This document shows positions 1-11,300 of a stretch of DNA of 64,000 nt, one piece after another. This DNA is from Episyrphus balteatus. Lineage: Eukaryota > Arthropoda > Insecta > Diptera > Syrphidae. The position numbers and the translations under genes are program-made. The DNA is taken from assembly GCF_945859705.1 (NCBI RefSeq), contig NC_079135.1, positions 22,198,501-22,262,500 of the forward strand, written 5' to 3'. The stretch's first letter is position 1. Each line of letters starts with the position of its first letter. The notes beneath the pieces were generated by a model. That model saw nothing but the letters and a program-made list of their open reading frames with translations, was not told where the DNA came from and did no database searches.

Positions 1-310
1 TTTTTTTTTTAGGAAAATGCACCAAAAAAAGAAATAGTATGAAATTGAATATTTTTTCCTTCTAGTTCCTGGAACTAGTTCCGCGGAACTATCAATAATT
101 TGAGTTTTTTTTATTAAAATGCACCAAAAAAAGAAATAGTATGATATTGAATATATTTTTCTTCTAGTTCCTGGAACTAGTTCCGCGGAACTATCAAGAA
201 TTTGAGTTTTTTTTTAGGAAAATGCACCAAAAAAAGAAATAGTATGATATTGAATATTTTTTCCTTCTAGTTCCTGGAACTAGTTCCGCGGAACTATCAA
301 GAATTTTTTC
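1..310. repeat. Tandem repeat, about 102-bp unit, with GGAACTAGTTCC palindromes
   Basis: About three copies of a unit of roughly 102 bp run in from the window edge. Each carries a T-run, then AATGCACCAAAAAAAGAAAT, then TAGTTCCTGGAACTAGTTCC and GCGGAACTATCAA. Copies differ at a few positions (for example aggaaaa versus attaaaa). The GTTCC/GGAAC words make each unit partly palindromic. The array may continue beyond base 1. No coding sequence is seen. It is a minisatellite or the subterminal array of a transposon. Confidence 0.85.
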
Positions 311-1000
311 CTGATGGAAGACATGAAACTGGAACTATTAATGTAGTTCCATGTCCATGAGCATGATTCATAAGAGTGTATTTGTGGTTTTGGTTTGTGA
401 ATTTTTGACGCTCAACTCGTTCGCATCCATGTGTGTTGGCTTTGGATGAGAATTCTATGACATGCGTGTGTGTATTGTGTATTTCAAACAGTCAGAGACA
501 TGTTCGCTTTCGTTTTGTTTCTTGTTCCTCTTCTTCTTTCTTTCTTTTGTGTGTGGCTGTGTCGGAACGATGGAACTGTTTAAATTAATTTTGTGGAACG
601 AGTGGAACTAGTTCCGAGTGAGGAACTAGTTCCAGGAACTATTTGGCTCCGGAACTACCCATCTCTAACTCTTATACATCCTATTGTGTAAGAGTGCGCA
701 GCTGCGCACATGTGTAAGTTCGCACAAAAGTCACAAATAAAACTGCCTATCTTTAAATAAACAGAGTATTTTTCGACCCATCACTCCTTGCATGAGGAAA
801 AATCTATTTAGTCTTCGATTAATGGTTCCGAGAAAATTTCGACATTTCCTAGTTACTTCCATTCGCTTGTTTTTTGTAAAAGTTGTATTTGGTTTCTTTT
901 TGGTAGTTTTTTGGTAGGAATTGCTTTTTCTAGCTGCTGTTTGCTGGTATATGGACAAATGCCAGCTATTTTGAAGCCTTGGATAGCATTTACTGCTCTT
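311..1000. other. Gene-free stretch with isolated GGAACTAGTTCC palindromes
   Basis: No exon is recognised. At 600-655 the palindromic words GGAACTAGTTCC and GGAACTAGTTCCAGGAACT recur, so this belongs to the same repeat environment as the array at 1-310. At 690-708 there is an AGTGCGCAGCTGCGCAC palindrome close to TAAGAGTGCGC, a word that recurs near 1000-1045 and 2967-3000. Confidence 0.6.
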
Positions 1001-1067
1001 ATAACCCGCGCACTCTTATACATCATCATGGTGCGCACTCTTACACGCTCAGACATGTAATCGAAGA

Positions 1068-2675
1068 ATATACACTGCGCGTCACTTGAATAGAAACAAC
1101 AATTTTTCTTTAGAAAAAAGCGATTGGCGCTTTGGTGAGGTAACTTAGTAGATTTTTGGTTTTGCATTTTAAAAGAGGAACTTTTAACAAACAATGTTGT
1201 AAAAACGAAAAACCCAAAACAGAAACCGTATGGCTACTAGTTGCGTTTTTTCGCATTACTTCACAAAAAACAGTGTTTTTTTTTGCGTCACTTGAATAGA
1301 AACAAGTTCTTAAATTAGATAAAAATGATGAAAAATCATGGACAACACTAATTTTAGTAAAGCAATGTTAAACTTTGACATTATTTGCATATTATAACCA
1401 ATTATGGGCTACGAGCTACCATTAGGCACCACAGAAAATGCATAATTAGAAGCTAACATTGGAAATGCACTTGCACTATGCAAAATCGCGAAAGATATTA
1501 AAAAATTTGGCTAATTTGGATGAGAATAATTTTAAAATATCGTAAACTAGTGATTAAATAAAAAAATAAGACAGGTGAAACCTAAATCAAGAGCAGGGAA
1601 AAAAATAATTTAACAACTAGCTGCAATTTCCTTCACTTTGCCACTAAAATCGGTCAAAAACGTGGTTTTAGTGCGATGGTAATGTGTTGGTTTGTTCCAT
1701 CAAAGAGGTTATAAAATGTGCGCATAATTTAAAAACCCTCAAAATGCAAAATAACAGCATTTTAAGTTCCTCTAAGATAACAAAAAAATTAACTATTTTA
1801 TAGTTGCATTCGAACTGAAAAGAAATGAGGTAAAGAGTGGTTTTTTTTAAAGTAAACATACCAACTCAGATGGACCATATTAATATTAGTCCTATATCAT
1901 TGATTGAAGAAAGAATAACTTTTATCGCATCGCCACCAAAGGGCACTAAAATGTGTTATACTAACACGATTTGATTTTATGATGTGCAATAGCAAAATTG
2001 AAGCTTCACGCTTCGAAAAAAGATGCAAACTTTTACAAAGAAATAATGGTAGAAGCTCTAGGCAAGTTTAGGAACGTGGAAGAACAACCGTCATAGAAAT
2101 TGCGCAAGGAAAGTTCAAGAAAAAACAACGCAATAGAAACAAAACAGATGCATTCCGGATGAAAAACGAAAGTTTATTTCAATTATTCAATCCTTAAATT
2201 GTAGAAAATGTCATTTTCTTTATTTGTAAGAAGTTACCAAACAGTATAATCACTTTCTTCAATTAGTTCCACGCTTGTGTACAGTGCAAGTGCATTTTCA
2301 ATGTTAGCTTCTATTTATGCATTTTCTGTGGTGCCTAATGGTAGCTCGTAGCCCATAATTGGTTATAATATGCAAATAATGTCAAAGTTTAACATTGCTT
2401 TACTAAAATTAGTGTTGTCCATGATTTTTCATCATTTTTATCTAATTTAAGAGCTTGTTTCTATTCAAGTGACGCAAAAAAAAAAACACTGTTTTTTGTG
2501 AAGTAATGCGAAAAAACGCAACTAGTAGCCATACGGTTTCTGTTTTGGGTTTTTCGTTTTTACAACATTGTTTGTTAAAAGTTCCTCTTTTAAAATGCAA
2601 AACTAAAAATAGCGCCAATCGCTATTTTCTAAAGAAAAATTGTTGTTTCTATTTAAGTGACGCGCAGTGTATATA
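1068..2675. mobile_element. Foldback element, arms about 400 bp
   Basis: The left arm (about 1068-1485) and right arm (about 2280-2675) are near-identical inverted copies, separated by about 790 bp. Each arm includes GCGTCACTTGAATAGAAACA twice, a segment with GCCATACGGTTTCTGTTTTG (right-arm strand), and a shared tail around GGTAGCTCGTAGCCCATAAT (right-arm strand). The left arm has about 24 extra bases near 1130-1155. No transposase frame is visible; the short frames here are chance readings of the arms. Copies of GCGCACTCTTATAC outside both arms may mark the true ends, near 660-1050 and 2967-3006. Confidence 0.85.
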
Positions 2676-2966
2676 TATTTCACAATGCACTTTATGACCA
2701 ATCTTACGTGTTCCTCAAATGTTTCTTTTTGTCGATTTTTCAATGTCCCATACTTTGTTTATTGTTATTATTTGTTGTTAAGCGGAAAATTTAATTTGTT
2801 TGGCAAGAAAAATTAGAAAAAAAGAGCTAAAAAACTTAAACTGAACTAGCACCTCTGTTTGCAAACACATTTGCATGAAATTTTGACAGCGGATCAAACT
2901 CACCTAGATCTTTCCAAAATAAGTGCATTCAGTCTTATATTCCCTTTCAAACCATAGAAAATCGCT

Positions 2967-3006
2967 TTGCGCACTCTTATCGACCGCGCACTCTTATACC
3001 ATCCTA
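2967..3006. repeat. GCGCACTCTTAT repeats, possible outer end of the foldback element
   Basis: GCGCACTCTTAT occurs twice here (TTGCGCACTCTTATCGACC and CGCGCACTCTTATACCATCC). Matching words lie left of the foldback element at about 663-700 and 1003-1050. The inverted complement TAAGAGTGCGC is also present on the left. This symmetry suggests terminal sequence of one larger element, but no target duplication was found. Confidence 0.5.
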
Positions 3007-4712
3007 CCCTATTATTTTTTCCTATAAACGTTTATCTGGCATTTTACCAGATAAAATCAGTTAAAAGAATTTTGGTTAAGCTTTAAAAGTTAAAAAAAAA
3101 AACACTGCCATAATATATAAATTTTTCTTACCTATCTACATAATGCACACCAAACAAAGTTTATTAACAAAAGATATTACAGTTTACCTATGAAGGTTTG
3201 TTTGATTAAAAATCTGCATGTCAAAAACTCGTATCTAAAAAAAATTGTATTCGTTTTATCTAAAATGTGATTACGACGAGAGCAATTTTATTTTTGAATA
3301 TGAATCATGATCATTAAACACTTCATGTGTGAAGATATAGAATTATTTGAAATTTTACAAGGCCGTTGTTGTGCGAATTCAGTTGATTTATGTACTCAAG
3401 TGGGAATCAATTTTTTTTTTGGCACATATTTAAATATTGATTGCAGAGCAACAGAAATTTAAATTTTAAATTAGTTTCATTTTTTGATAGGGTTGTTGTA
3501 GTTATTTTTGGGGAAACAGTGCTACAGACATCTAATCGTTTTTGATTTTATCACTTGAAGTAGTTATTAACTAATTTATATTTTAATAAGATTAATGATA
3601 ACTATGTTAAATTTATACATTAGCGTCCCAGGTCACAAGTCTACAATATTAATCTTTAAAATATTTAATGTTAAATAGACGAGTTTTTTTTTTCTTCTAA
3701 AGATAGAATTACACTTCATTCACACGTAAACTCTTTTGATCTTGATTTTTGTTCGAATATTTTACACATTTGTGTTTACTATGCATACAGATGGTTTTAA
3801 GAAAACATTTCACAAAATACGAAATCATCCCATCAAACGAATTTATCTTGTTTATTTGATAAGAGATAATTTAACTAAATTTATTAAAAGATGGTAATCG
3901 CTTAATTTTATTTTCATTTATTCGAAACATTGAAAATTTCGGTTAGCAAAATATAGTTTTTTGAATGTTTCAACCCAAGCATATCTCATGAATCTATATC
4001 TGCAATTGACCATCAAATACCTAGTAAAGAGATTTAATAACTCTTAACTCTAAACCAAGAAAAAAGGGTGAGTTTGCATTTTTGATTTTTTTTTTGTTTT
4101 GATTCACAAATAGGAATTAGTTGCAATTTTTCAATTTTTGTTTTCTAAAAAATGATTCTACATTTTTTTTTTTAGATTAGCTTAATAAATTTGATTCAAA
4201 AATCTTATCGAAACGGTTGTCAGTTGTATGTGCTAGTTCAGCGAAAACGTATGAAGATTTTTTAAATTGGATTTTCCTCTTTGCTACCTCTTTCTTACAT
4301 GTTTACAATATGCTTTAATACATCCGAAATAGAAAAAAACCTTAAAGTTTTGATGAAATATGATATTATAATGGGTCTTACAATTGTCATTTGCCTCCGT
4401 ACTAGTTTTTGAATAATTCAATAACCAAACCGTAAGCATTTGGACTTGTTAATTTTACAAATCAAAAGAGAATTTTTCGGGGTCACTGTGGTGTATGTGT
4501 AACATTTTTTTTTTAGGAATAAAACTTTTTGAACAGCTTTTATCATAAGATAAAAATTAATTCTAAACAGTTTATCATCATAAAAAGAAACAAATTCAAT
4601 TAATGACTAGAATTTGAAAAAGTTGTTCCTCTTAATAATAAAAAGCGAGCGAACCAATTTTGAAGAATTTCGAGAGGATCAGAAAAATTAATTCATGAAT
4701 TTTTACGATTAC
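3007..4712. other. AT-rich intronic DNA, no gene seen
   Basis: About 1.7 kb of AT-rich DNA with homopolymer runs and no frame of coding character. It lies in the presumed last long intron of Fhos. The one recognisable item is a copy of the GTCACTGTGG(C/T)GTATGTGTA word at 4480-4503. Confidence 0.7.
4480..4503 (+). repeat. Dispersed word GTCACTGTGGTGTATGTGTA, copy A
   Basis: First of at least six copies of this word in the window. The others are at 17191-17212, 21852-21872 (minus), 31900-31921, 37388-37409 and 54369-54390 (minus). It is followed by an AAC and a T-run, as in several other copies. Confidence 0.75.
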
Positions 4713-4717
4713 GATGC

Positions 4718-5107
4718 TGTTTAATCATATACCATAAGTACAGTTACCTATAAGAATAGTTTAGGTAGAGAAGTAAGAAAACCTATAAATAGCGACGCTG
4801 GGTCACATCCATCCCTTGCAACCATTACCATATTTACTCAGCGATTGTGTTGTTGACATACATCTGTGAGCTATATGGTGGTAATAAAGGGATGTATCGT
4901 ATCTTGCGTCGTTATCTGTATGTACATTAATGTTAGTTTAGAATCCTAAGAAAACTAGTGATAAGATAATTTAAGTAGATGTTAATGTATTTGTAAAATA
5001 GAGATAAGATATAGTTATAGAGTAGAGTAGATTTAATTTGAATAAAACAGAATACTTTGTGCTATCAAAAGAAGCGGTTGTTTTTTATTTTACTGACGAT
5101 TTGTTCA
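4718..5107 (+). repeat. 5' LTR of the BEL/Pao element
   Basis: 390 bp, TGTTTAATC...TTGTTCA. A TATA-like TATAAAT lies at 4784-4790, and AATAAA signals lie at 4883-4888 and 5041-5046, giving the expected U3-R-U5 order. It is preceded by GATGC, the left target duplication. Confidence 0.95.
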
Positions 5108-5125
5108 TGGTGACCCCAAGTTTTT
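5108..5125 (+). promoter_or_regulatory. Primer-binding site of the BEL/Pao element
   Basis: TGGTGACCCC follows directly after the 5' LTR. TGG starting straight after the LTR is the usual tRNA primer-binding site layout, and TGGTGACCCC is common in insect BEL/Pao elements. The tRNA species was not assigned. Confidence 0.7.
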
Positions 5126-5331
5126 TTTAAAAAGAACACGTATTTTTATTTTTGGTTTCCTTTGCTTGAACTTTGATAAAAAATTTTAAATCAGTTCAAT
5201 TGTTTATTATCGGTTGCTTTTTTACAATAGTGTTAATATTAAACTCCGTTGTGAAATTTGAAAATTCTGCATCTTTACGTGCCAATTGCCTTCTTAGTGA
5301 ATTCCTTTTCAAGTGCAAGAAAAAAGAAACA

Positions 5332-8300
5332 ATGGAGGATCTAGTCAAGGAGCAAATGACATGCGGCCAGGACATTGTTGCCTTATACAACCACATGGTG
5401 GCAGCCTCCTTTGATGAAAAGAAGGAATCCCTTATGAAGTGGAAGCAGAAATTGGAACAGTTGGATGAGCTGTTCCAAATCAATGATCTGGACCTACAAG
5501 AATATGCAGAATCATACAAAAAGCATGATTATTTCAAAGGTAACTATGCCGGAAAGGTAAAAAATCACATTTTGTCAGGTAAATCATTACTCGAAAAGTT
5601 CTTTAAAGTAATAGGCGAGTCAGCACTGACCCCTCAACCAAACCAAGTTAAAACAGTTATTGATACTGAATTAACAAAAAGGTTTAAGTTCGCACTTCGC
5701 GAATTCGAGGACGCCTTTGAAGAATATACAACAGGTATTGAAACCGCTGGATCTTTAAGGCGAATAAAAGATCGCTGCCAAAGAACCTGCGAAGATTATT
5801 TCTTGCAGTTTGGCGACGATGAGCTCACTGGGTCTTTTTATTCCCTTAAAGATAAAATGAAAGAACTATTAAGTGGCACATTAAAGGAGAAAGCTTCTTC
5901 AGAAAGTCTTCCTTTTAGTATTCCCAATATTGAACTACCCAAATTCTCTGGTGATTACACCAAGTGGAATACGTTCAAGGAACTATTCCTTGAATTAATT
6001 AATTCCAAAAATATTTCAAAAACACAAAAAATGGTTGTTTTGAAATCCCTTGTAATAGGTGATGCTGCAGTTTCGATTGCAAATCTGCCTCCATCAGATG
6101 CAAACTACGATATTGCTTGGTCAATTCTCAATGAAAAGTACACAAACAAAAGAGCAATAACCACCATTTATTTTAAAAATCTTGTTGATGCTCCGCATGT
6201 AGATTATACAGTGGAGAGTGTGAAACATTTCAAAGACAACATCAACGAAAGCTTGCAAGCACTTAGGGCTACAAAATTGTCAACTGAGGAATTGCTGCAA
6301 GCGTTGATTAGTTTTTTGTTGGTACGGAAAATGAAAGATGACTTAAGGATGAAGTTTGAAGCTTCATTAAAAAGTTCTAAAGACCTACCACAAGTAGATT
6401 CTTTACTTTTATTTTTAGAACAGCAGTTCTATGTCTTGGAGGCTTTTCAAGGACCATTAAGTAATGGTCAATATTTAGAAAAGTCTATTAGAAAGAATTC
6501 CGATTCCACAAAACCCAAATGTGTCATGGGATGCAAAACAGCACATTTTACACATCAATGTAATATATTCAAGTATTTGAATATGAAAGAAAAGTGGCAA
6601 AAGGTTCATATGAATAAGTTATGTGTCAACTGCCTTAAGGCTGGCCATTCAAACAAAACATGCACTGAAGATTACTGCAGAATTTGCAATCGTAACCACA
6701 ATACACTGCTTCACAAGGAAACCGAGCTTAGTGAAGCAAAGAGTGTAGTGGCAAACAATGCACGCCTGGAACAAAGAGAAAAAGAGATACTTCTTTCAAC
6801 TGCAAGGATACAAGTTTCAGACGGCCAAGGAAACTGGATTAATTGTCGAGCACTGCTTGACAACGGTTCTCAGGTTTGTTTCATTACAAAATCCTTGCAG
6901 AAAAAATTAAATATTAAAAGTGTTCCGGCAAATGCTACCATCGAAGGTATTGCCAAAAATATTTCAAACATAAAGGAAAGACTAAACGTCTGCATAAAAT
7001 CTAAACTGTCAGATTATAAAACTAACTTAGATGTTTTAGTAGTTCCACAAATCATTTCAGATTTACCCACAAAGAAAGTGGTTGCTGAAAATTTACCCGA
7101 ATATATAAAACTAGCTGATCCTAGTTATTTTATTCCAAGTGGGATTGATATTCTTATCAGCGCTGAGATATTCTATGAGATCCTACTTCCAGAAAGTCTA
7201 CGTCTTAACAATAATAAAATGATGCTGCAAAATACAGCACTTGGCTGGATTGTAAGTGGTCCAGCTCTAATAGAAAACCCTATTTTATTCTGTAAGGTAG
7301 CTTCCTATATAGAAAACAGTTTAGACCAGAAAGTCCAAAAATTTTGGGAAATGCAAGAAATAATCAATGAGTATATTAGATTCACAAAAGAAGAAATTCA
7401 GTGTGAAGAGATTTTCGAAAAAAGTATTTGCAGAAAAGAAGATGGGAAATTTATGGTTCAGCTTCCATTTAAAGTTGAGAAAGCAAATTTGGGAAACTCA
7501 GAGCTCATTGCTAAACGAAGATTTCTTGCAATCGAACGGAAGCTAAAGAAAAATGCAGAGATAAGCATCCAATACCATGCCTTCTTACGAGAATACTTGG
7601 AACTTGGACACATGGAGTTAGTAAATAATGTTGAAGGCGAGAGGTATTACCTTCCTCACCACTATGTTTTAAAACCTGAAAGTACTTCAACCAAGCTAAG
7701 AGTAGTTTTTGATGCTTCATGTAAAACACACTCTAATACATCGTTGAATGATTTGCTTTACACTGGGCCTAGATTACAAGACAACCTCTTTGATATTTTA
7801 TTAAGGTTTAGAAAACATAAATATGTTATTTCGGGTGATATAGAAAAAATGTTTAGACAGATATGGGTCAAAGAAAATGATTGTAACTACCAGATGATAT
7901 TCTGGCGTTGGAATCCATCAGAGCCCATACAAACATATCGACTAAAAACTGTAACATACGGTACAAATTGTGCTCCATATCTCGCAACTAAATGTTTGCA
8001 AATGACAGCCAGGTCTGCTACACCCAAATATCCAAAAGCTGCTGCGATAATATCATCTGATTTTTATATGGATGATTTATTGACCGGAAGCGATTCCTTG
8101 GATGAGTTAAAATCACTGCAATATCAGGTATATAGTATTTTGAAAACGCATGGATTCTATTTAAGAAAATGGAGCGCCAACCATACAGATTTGCTTAAGT
8201 CATTCCCGGAAGAAGATCTTCAGATTTCAGTTGACCTAAACAAAGGTAGTTTGGACAATGTTAAAGCACTTGGTATGTTTTGGAGTCCATCAACAGACGA

Positions 8301-11300
8301 AATTTTTATTAGGTCCAACTTGAATACAACTTACAAAATATCGAAGCGAAATATTTTGTCAGATATCGCTAAGCTTTTCGATCCCCTTGGATTATTAGCT
8401 CCTGTAACAGTAAAAGCCAAGATTTTGTTGCAAGATCTATGGAAATTAAAGATTGATTGGGATTCATCAGTGCCAGATGAAATTGCAATACCATGGAAAC
8501 GTTTCAGATATGAAATGAATGAGTTAAATAAAATAAAAATTCCTAGACACATGTTGTTAGAGCATTCAAAGGTTATTGAACTGTATGGGTTTTGTGATGC
8601 ATCAATTAAAGCTTACGGTGCCGCAATTTACATAAAATCCATTGATAAAATAGGAAATGTAGTTGTTAAATTAGTAGCTTCGAAATCTAGAGTAGCTCCA
8701 GTAAAAATTCTAACGATTCCTCGCTTAGAACTTTGTGCTGCTGTACTACTGATAGACTTAATGAAGGTTGTTATCGACTGTTTAAAAATAAATATTAATA
8801 ATATTTTCTATTTTTCAGATTCAAATATAGTCCTCAGCTGGCTGAAGTTGGATCCTGCTACGCTTCAAGTATTTGTTGCGAACCGTGTCAATTATGTACA
8901 AACCAACTGCAACTTAAGGAATTGGAGATATGTTCCCACGTCAGTCAATCCGGCTGACATAGTTTCAAGAGGAATTTATCCCTCTGAAATTGTAAACAAC
9001 ACTGTGTGGTTTGAGGGCCCCCTTTTTATAAAAAATTACACTGCGGGAACGGAAGATACCGAAACACATCTTGCAATAGAAAATCTTCCAGAGATTAAAA
9101 AACTTCAAATAGTCTCACTTGTTACAATTTTTAATCCAATCTGCGAAACCATTAAACATAAAAATAATTTTAACTTTCTTCAAAATGTTGTAGCTTATAT
9201 ACTAAAATATATCCACTTAAAGATTAAAAAAGAAAGAAAGGTATGGGTCTACTATCAGAAAGAAGCCCTAATATTACTTGCGAAAGTCATTCAAAGAAGA
9301 CACTTCCCAGAGGAAATAAAGTTGTTGAAATCTAAGTCTATTGTTAACTCATCTTCTAAACTTAAAACTCTTTCACCTTTTATAGACCACAAGGGGCTAA
9401 TTAGAGTAGGAGGACGACTACAAAATTCAAATTTAGCCTTTGATGCGAAACATCCGATTGTGCTTCCTTATGCAGACGATTGGGTTCTTATGTTAATAAA
9501 TCAGCTGCATACAAAACATTTACATATTGGACCACAGGGTCTACTTGCCATTATAAGGCAACAATTCTGGCCTTTGCAAGGCAAAAAACTCTGTCAGAAA
9601 GTAGTGCATAAATGTTATAGATGTTTCAGAGCAAATCCACGGGAAATACATCAATTTATGGGGAATCTTCCAGAAGACAGAGTCGTAAGAACCAGACCTT
9701 TTCTTAATGTTGGAATCGATTTTCTTGGTCCTTTATCAATTCACCATAAAATCCGTGGCAAAAGAATCGATAAAGCTTACGTCTGCGTTTTTATTTGCTT
9801 TGCAACTAAGGCAGTTCACTTAGAAGTTGCTTCAGACTTGACAGCAGCATCATTTATTGGTGCTCTAAAAAGATTTGTAGGACGTCGAAGCTGCCCATTG
9901 AGAATTTACTCTGATAATGGTACAAACTTTGTTGGTGCAGCTAATAGCTTAAATGAACTTAACGTTCTGCTAATGGATGATAATGTTTCGCTTAAAGAAT
10001 TCTGCGCAACACGGGAGATCGAATGGGTGAATATTCCTGCCAGATCTCCGCATGTGGGAGGCTTGTGGGAAGCGTGTGTTAAATCGGTCAAAAAGCATTT
10101 CTATCGTAGTACAGAAGGTATTATGACGTTTGAAGAATTATCCACTCTTATGTCGCAAATCGAAGCTGTCTTGAATTCAAGGCCCCTTACTCCCTTATCA
10201 GATGATCCAAATGATATGCAAGTTCTTACCCCTGGTCATTTCTTAATAGGAGAACCCCTTATATCGTTTAGAGACTCTGATGAAAATAACTCTTATAAAG
10301 GTATTCGAGAGCATTGGAAGGCAGTTTGCTCCAACACCCAAGAATTTTGGAATAGGTGGTCGCTTGAATATCTTTCAGAGTTGCAAAAGAGATATAAATG
10401 GCAAAATCCTTCTAATAATATTCAAGAGGGAACCTTAGTTCTCCTGAAAGAAGACAACGTTCCGCCAATGTGTTGGAGAAGGGGGAGGGTAGAAAAGACA
10501 TCTCTTGGAGAAGATGGTCTTTGTCGCATAGTTGATATAAGGACAAGCAATGGAGTTTCGAAAAGATCGATACACAGGGTTTGTCCTTTTCCTAAAGAAA
10601 TGTTTCAAGGTAACAATTCTATAGAAAATGTAAACTTTAATGAAAAATTAAAAAACAAAAATGTTGAAAAAAATAAATGTAAAACAAAAGACATGAATAT
10701 TACAAATTTTAAGTCAGACGAAAAACATGTAAATGAGTCAAATAGTAACAAAAAATGTAAAAAAATAAAAAATAAAAATTGTCTATTAGCTATATTAAGC
10801 TTATTATTAGTTTTACCACAAGTTTGGACTTTTGAAATAACAACCTTAGCAGATCGATCAGGAATATTTTTTGAAAATCAAGGAGTTGCTAAGCTACAAA
10901 AGTCTACATGGTCACTAGTAGCCTTCATCAATCTCACCACATACATAAAGCGGTATGATGACGTCAGCAAAACTATTTTACAAATACGATGGCTATGTGC
11001 AGAAAGGGAATTTAACCAAACAAGCGGGTACCACAACATACAGGAACAGTTGAGACATAAAATGATTTCCATAACTGAAAATAATAAAATTATAGTTGGA
11101 AATCACTTTACAAGACGCAAAAGAGCACCTTTAAGTTTCATTGGAGCTATCCAACATGCGCTATTTGGAGTAATGGATGAAGAACATGCTCAAATATTAG
11201 AAGAAAAGGTAAAGACGACAAGCAAAAATGATGCATATTACTTGGAACTTCTTAAGAACATGTCCTCAATTCAAGATGTCACTTACAACGTTTTAAAGAA

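Noticed and set aside
1..310. CRISPR-like array
   Set aside because: This is eukaryotic DNA; units are contiguous tandem copies without unique spacers.
2506..2697. Short frames in the arms at 853-1194 (minus) and 2506-2697 (plus)
   Set aside because: They share residues only because they read the two arms of the same inverted repeat; no protein family fits.
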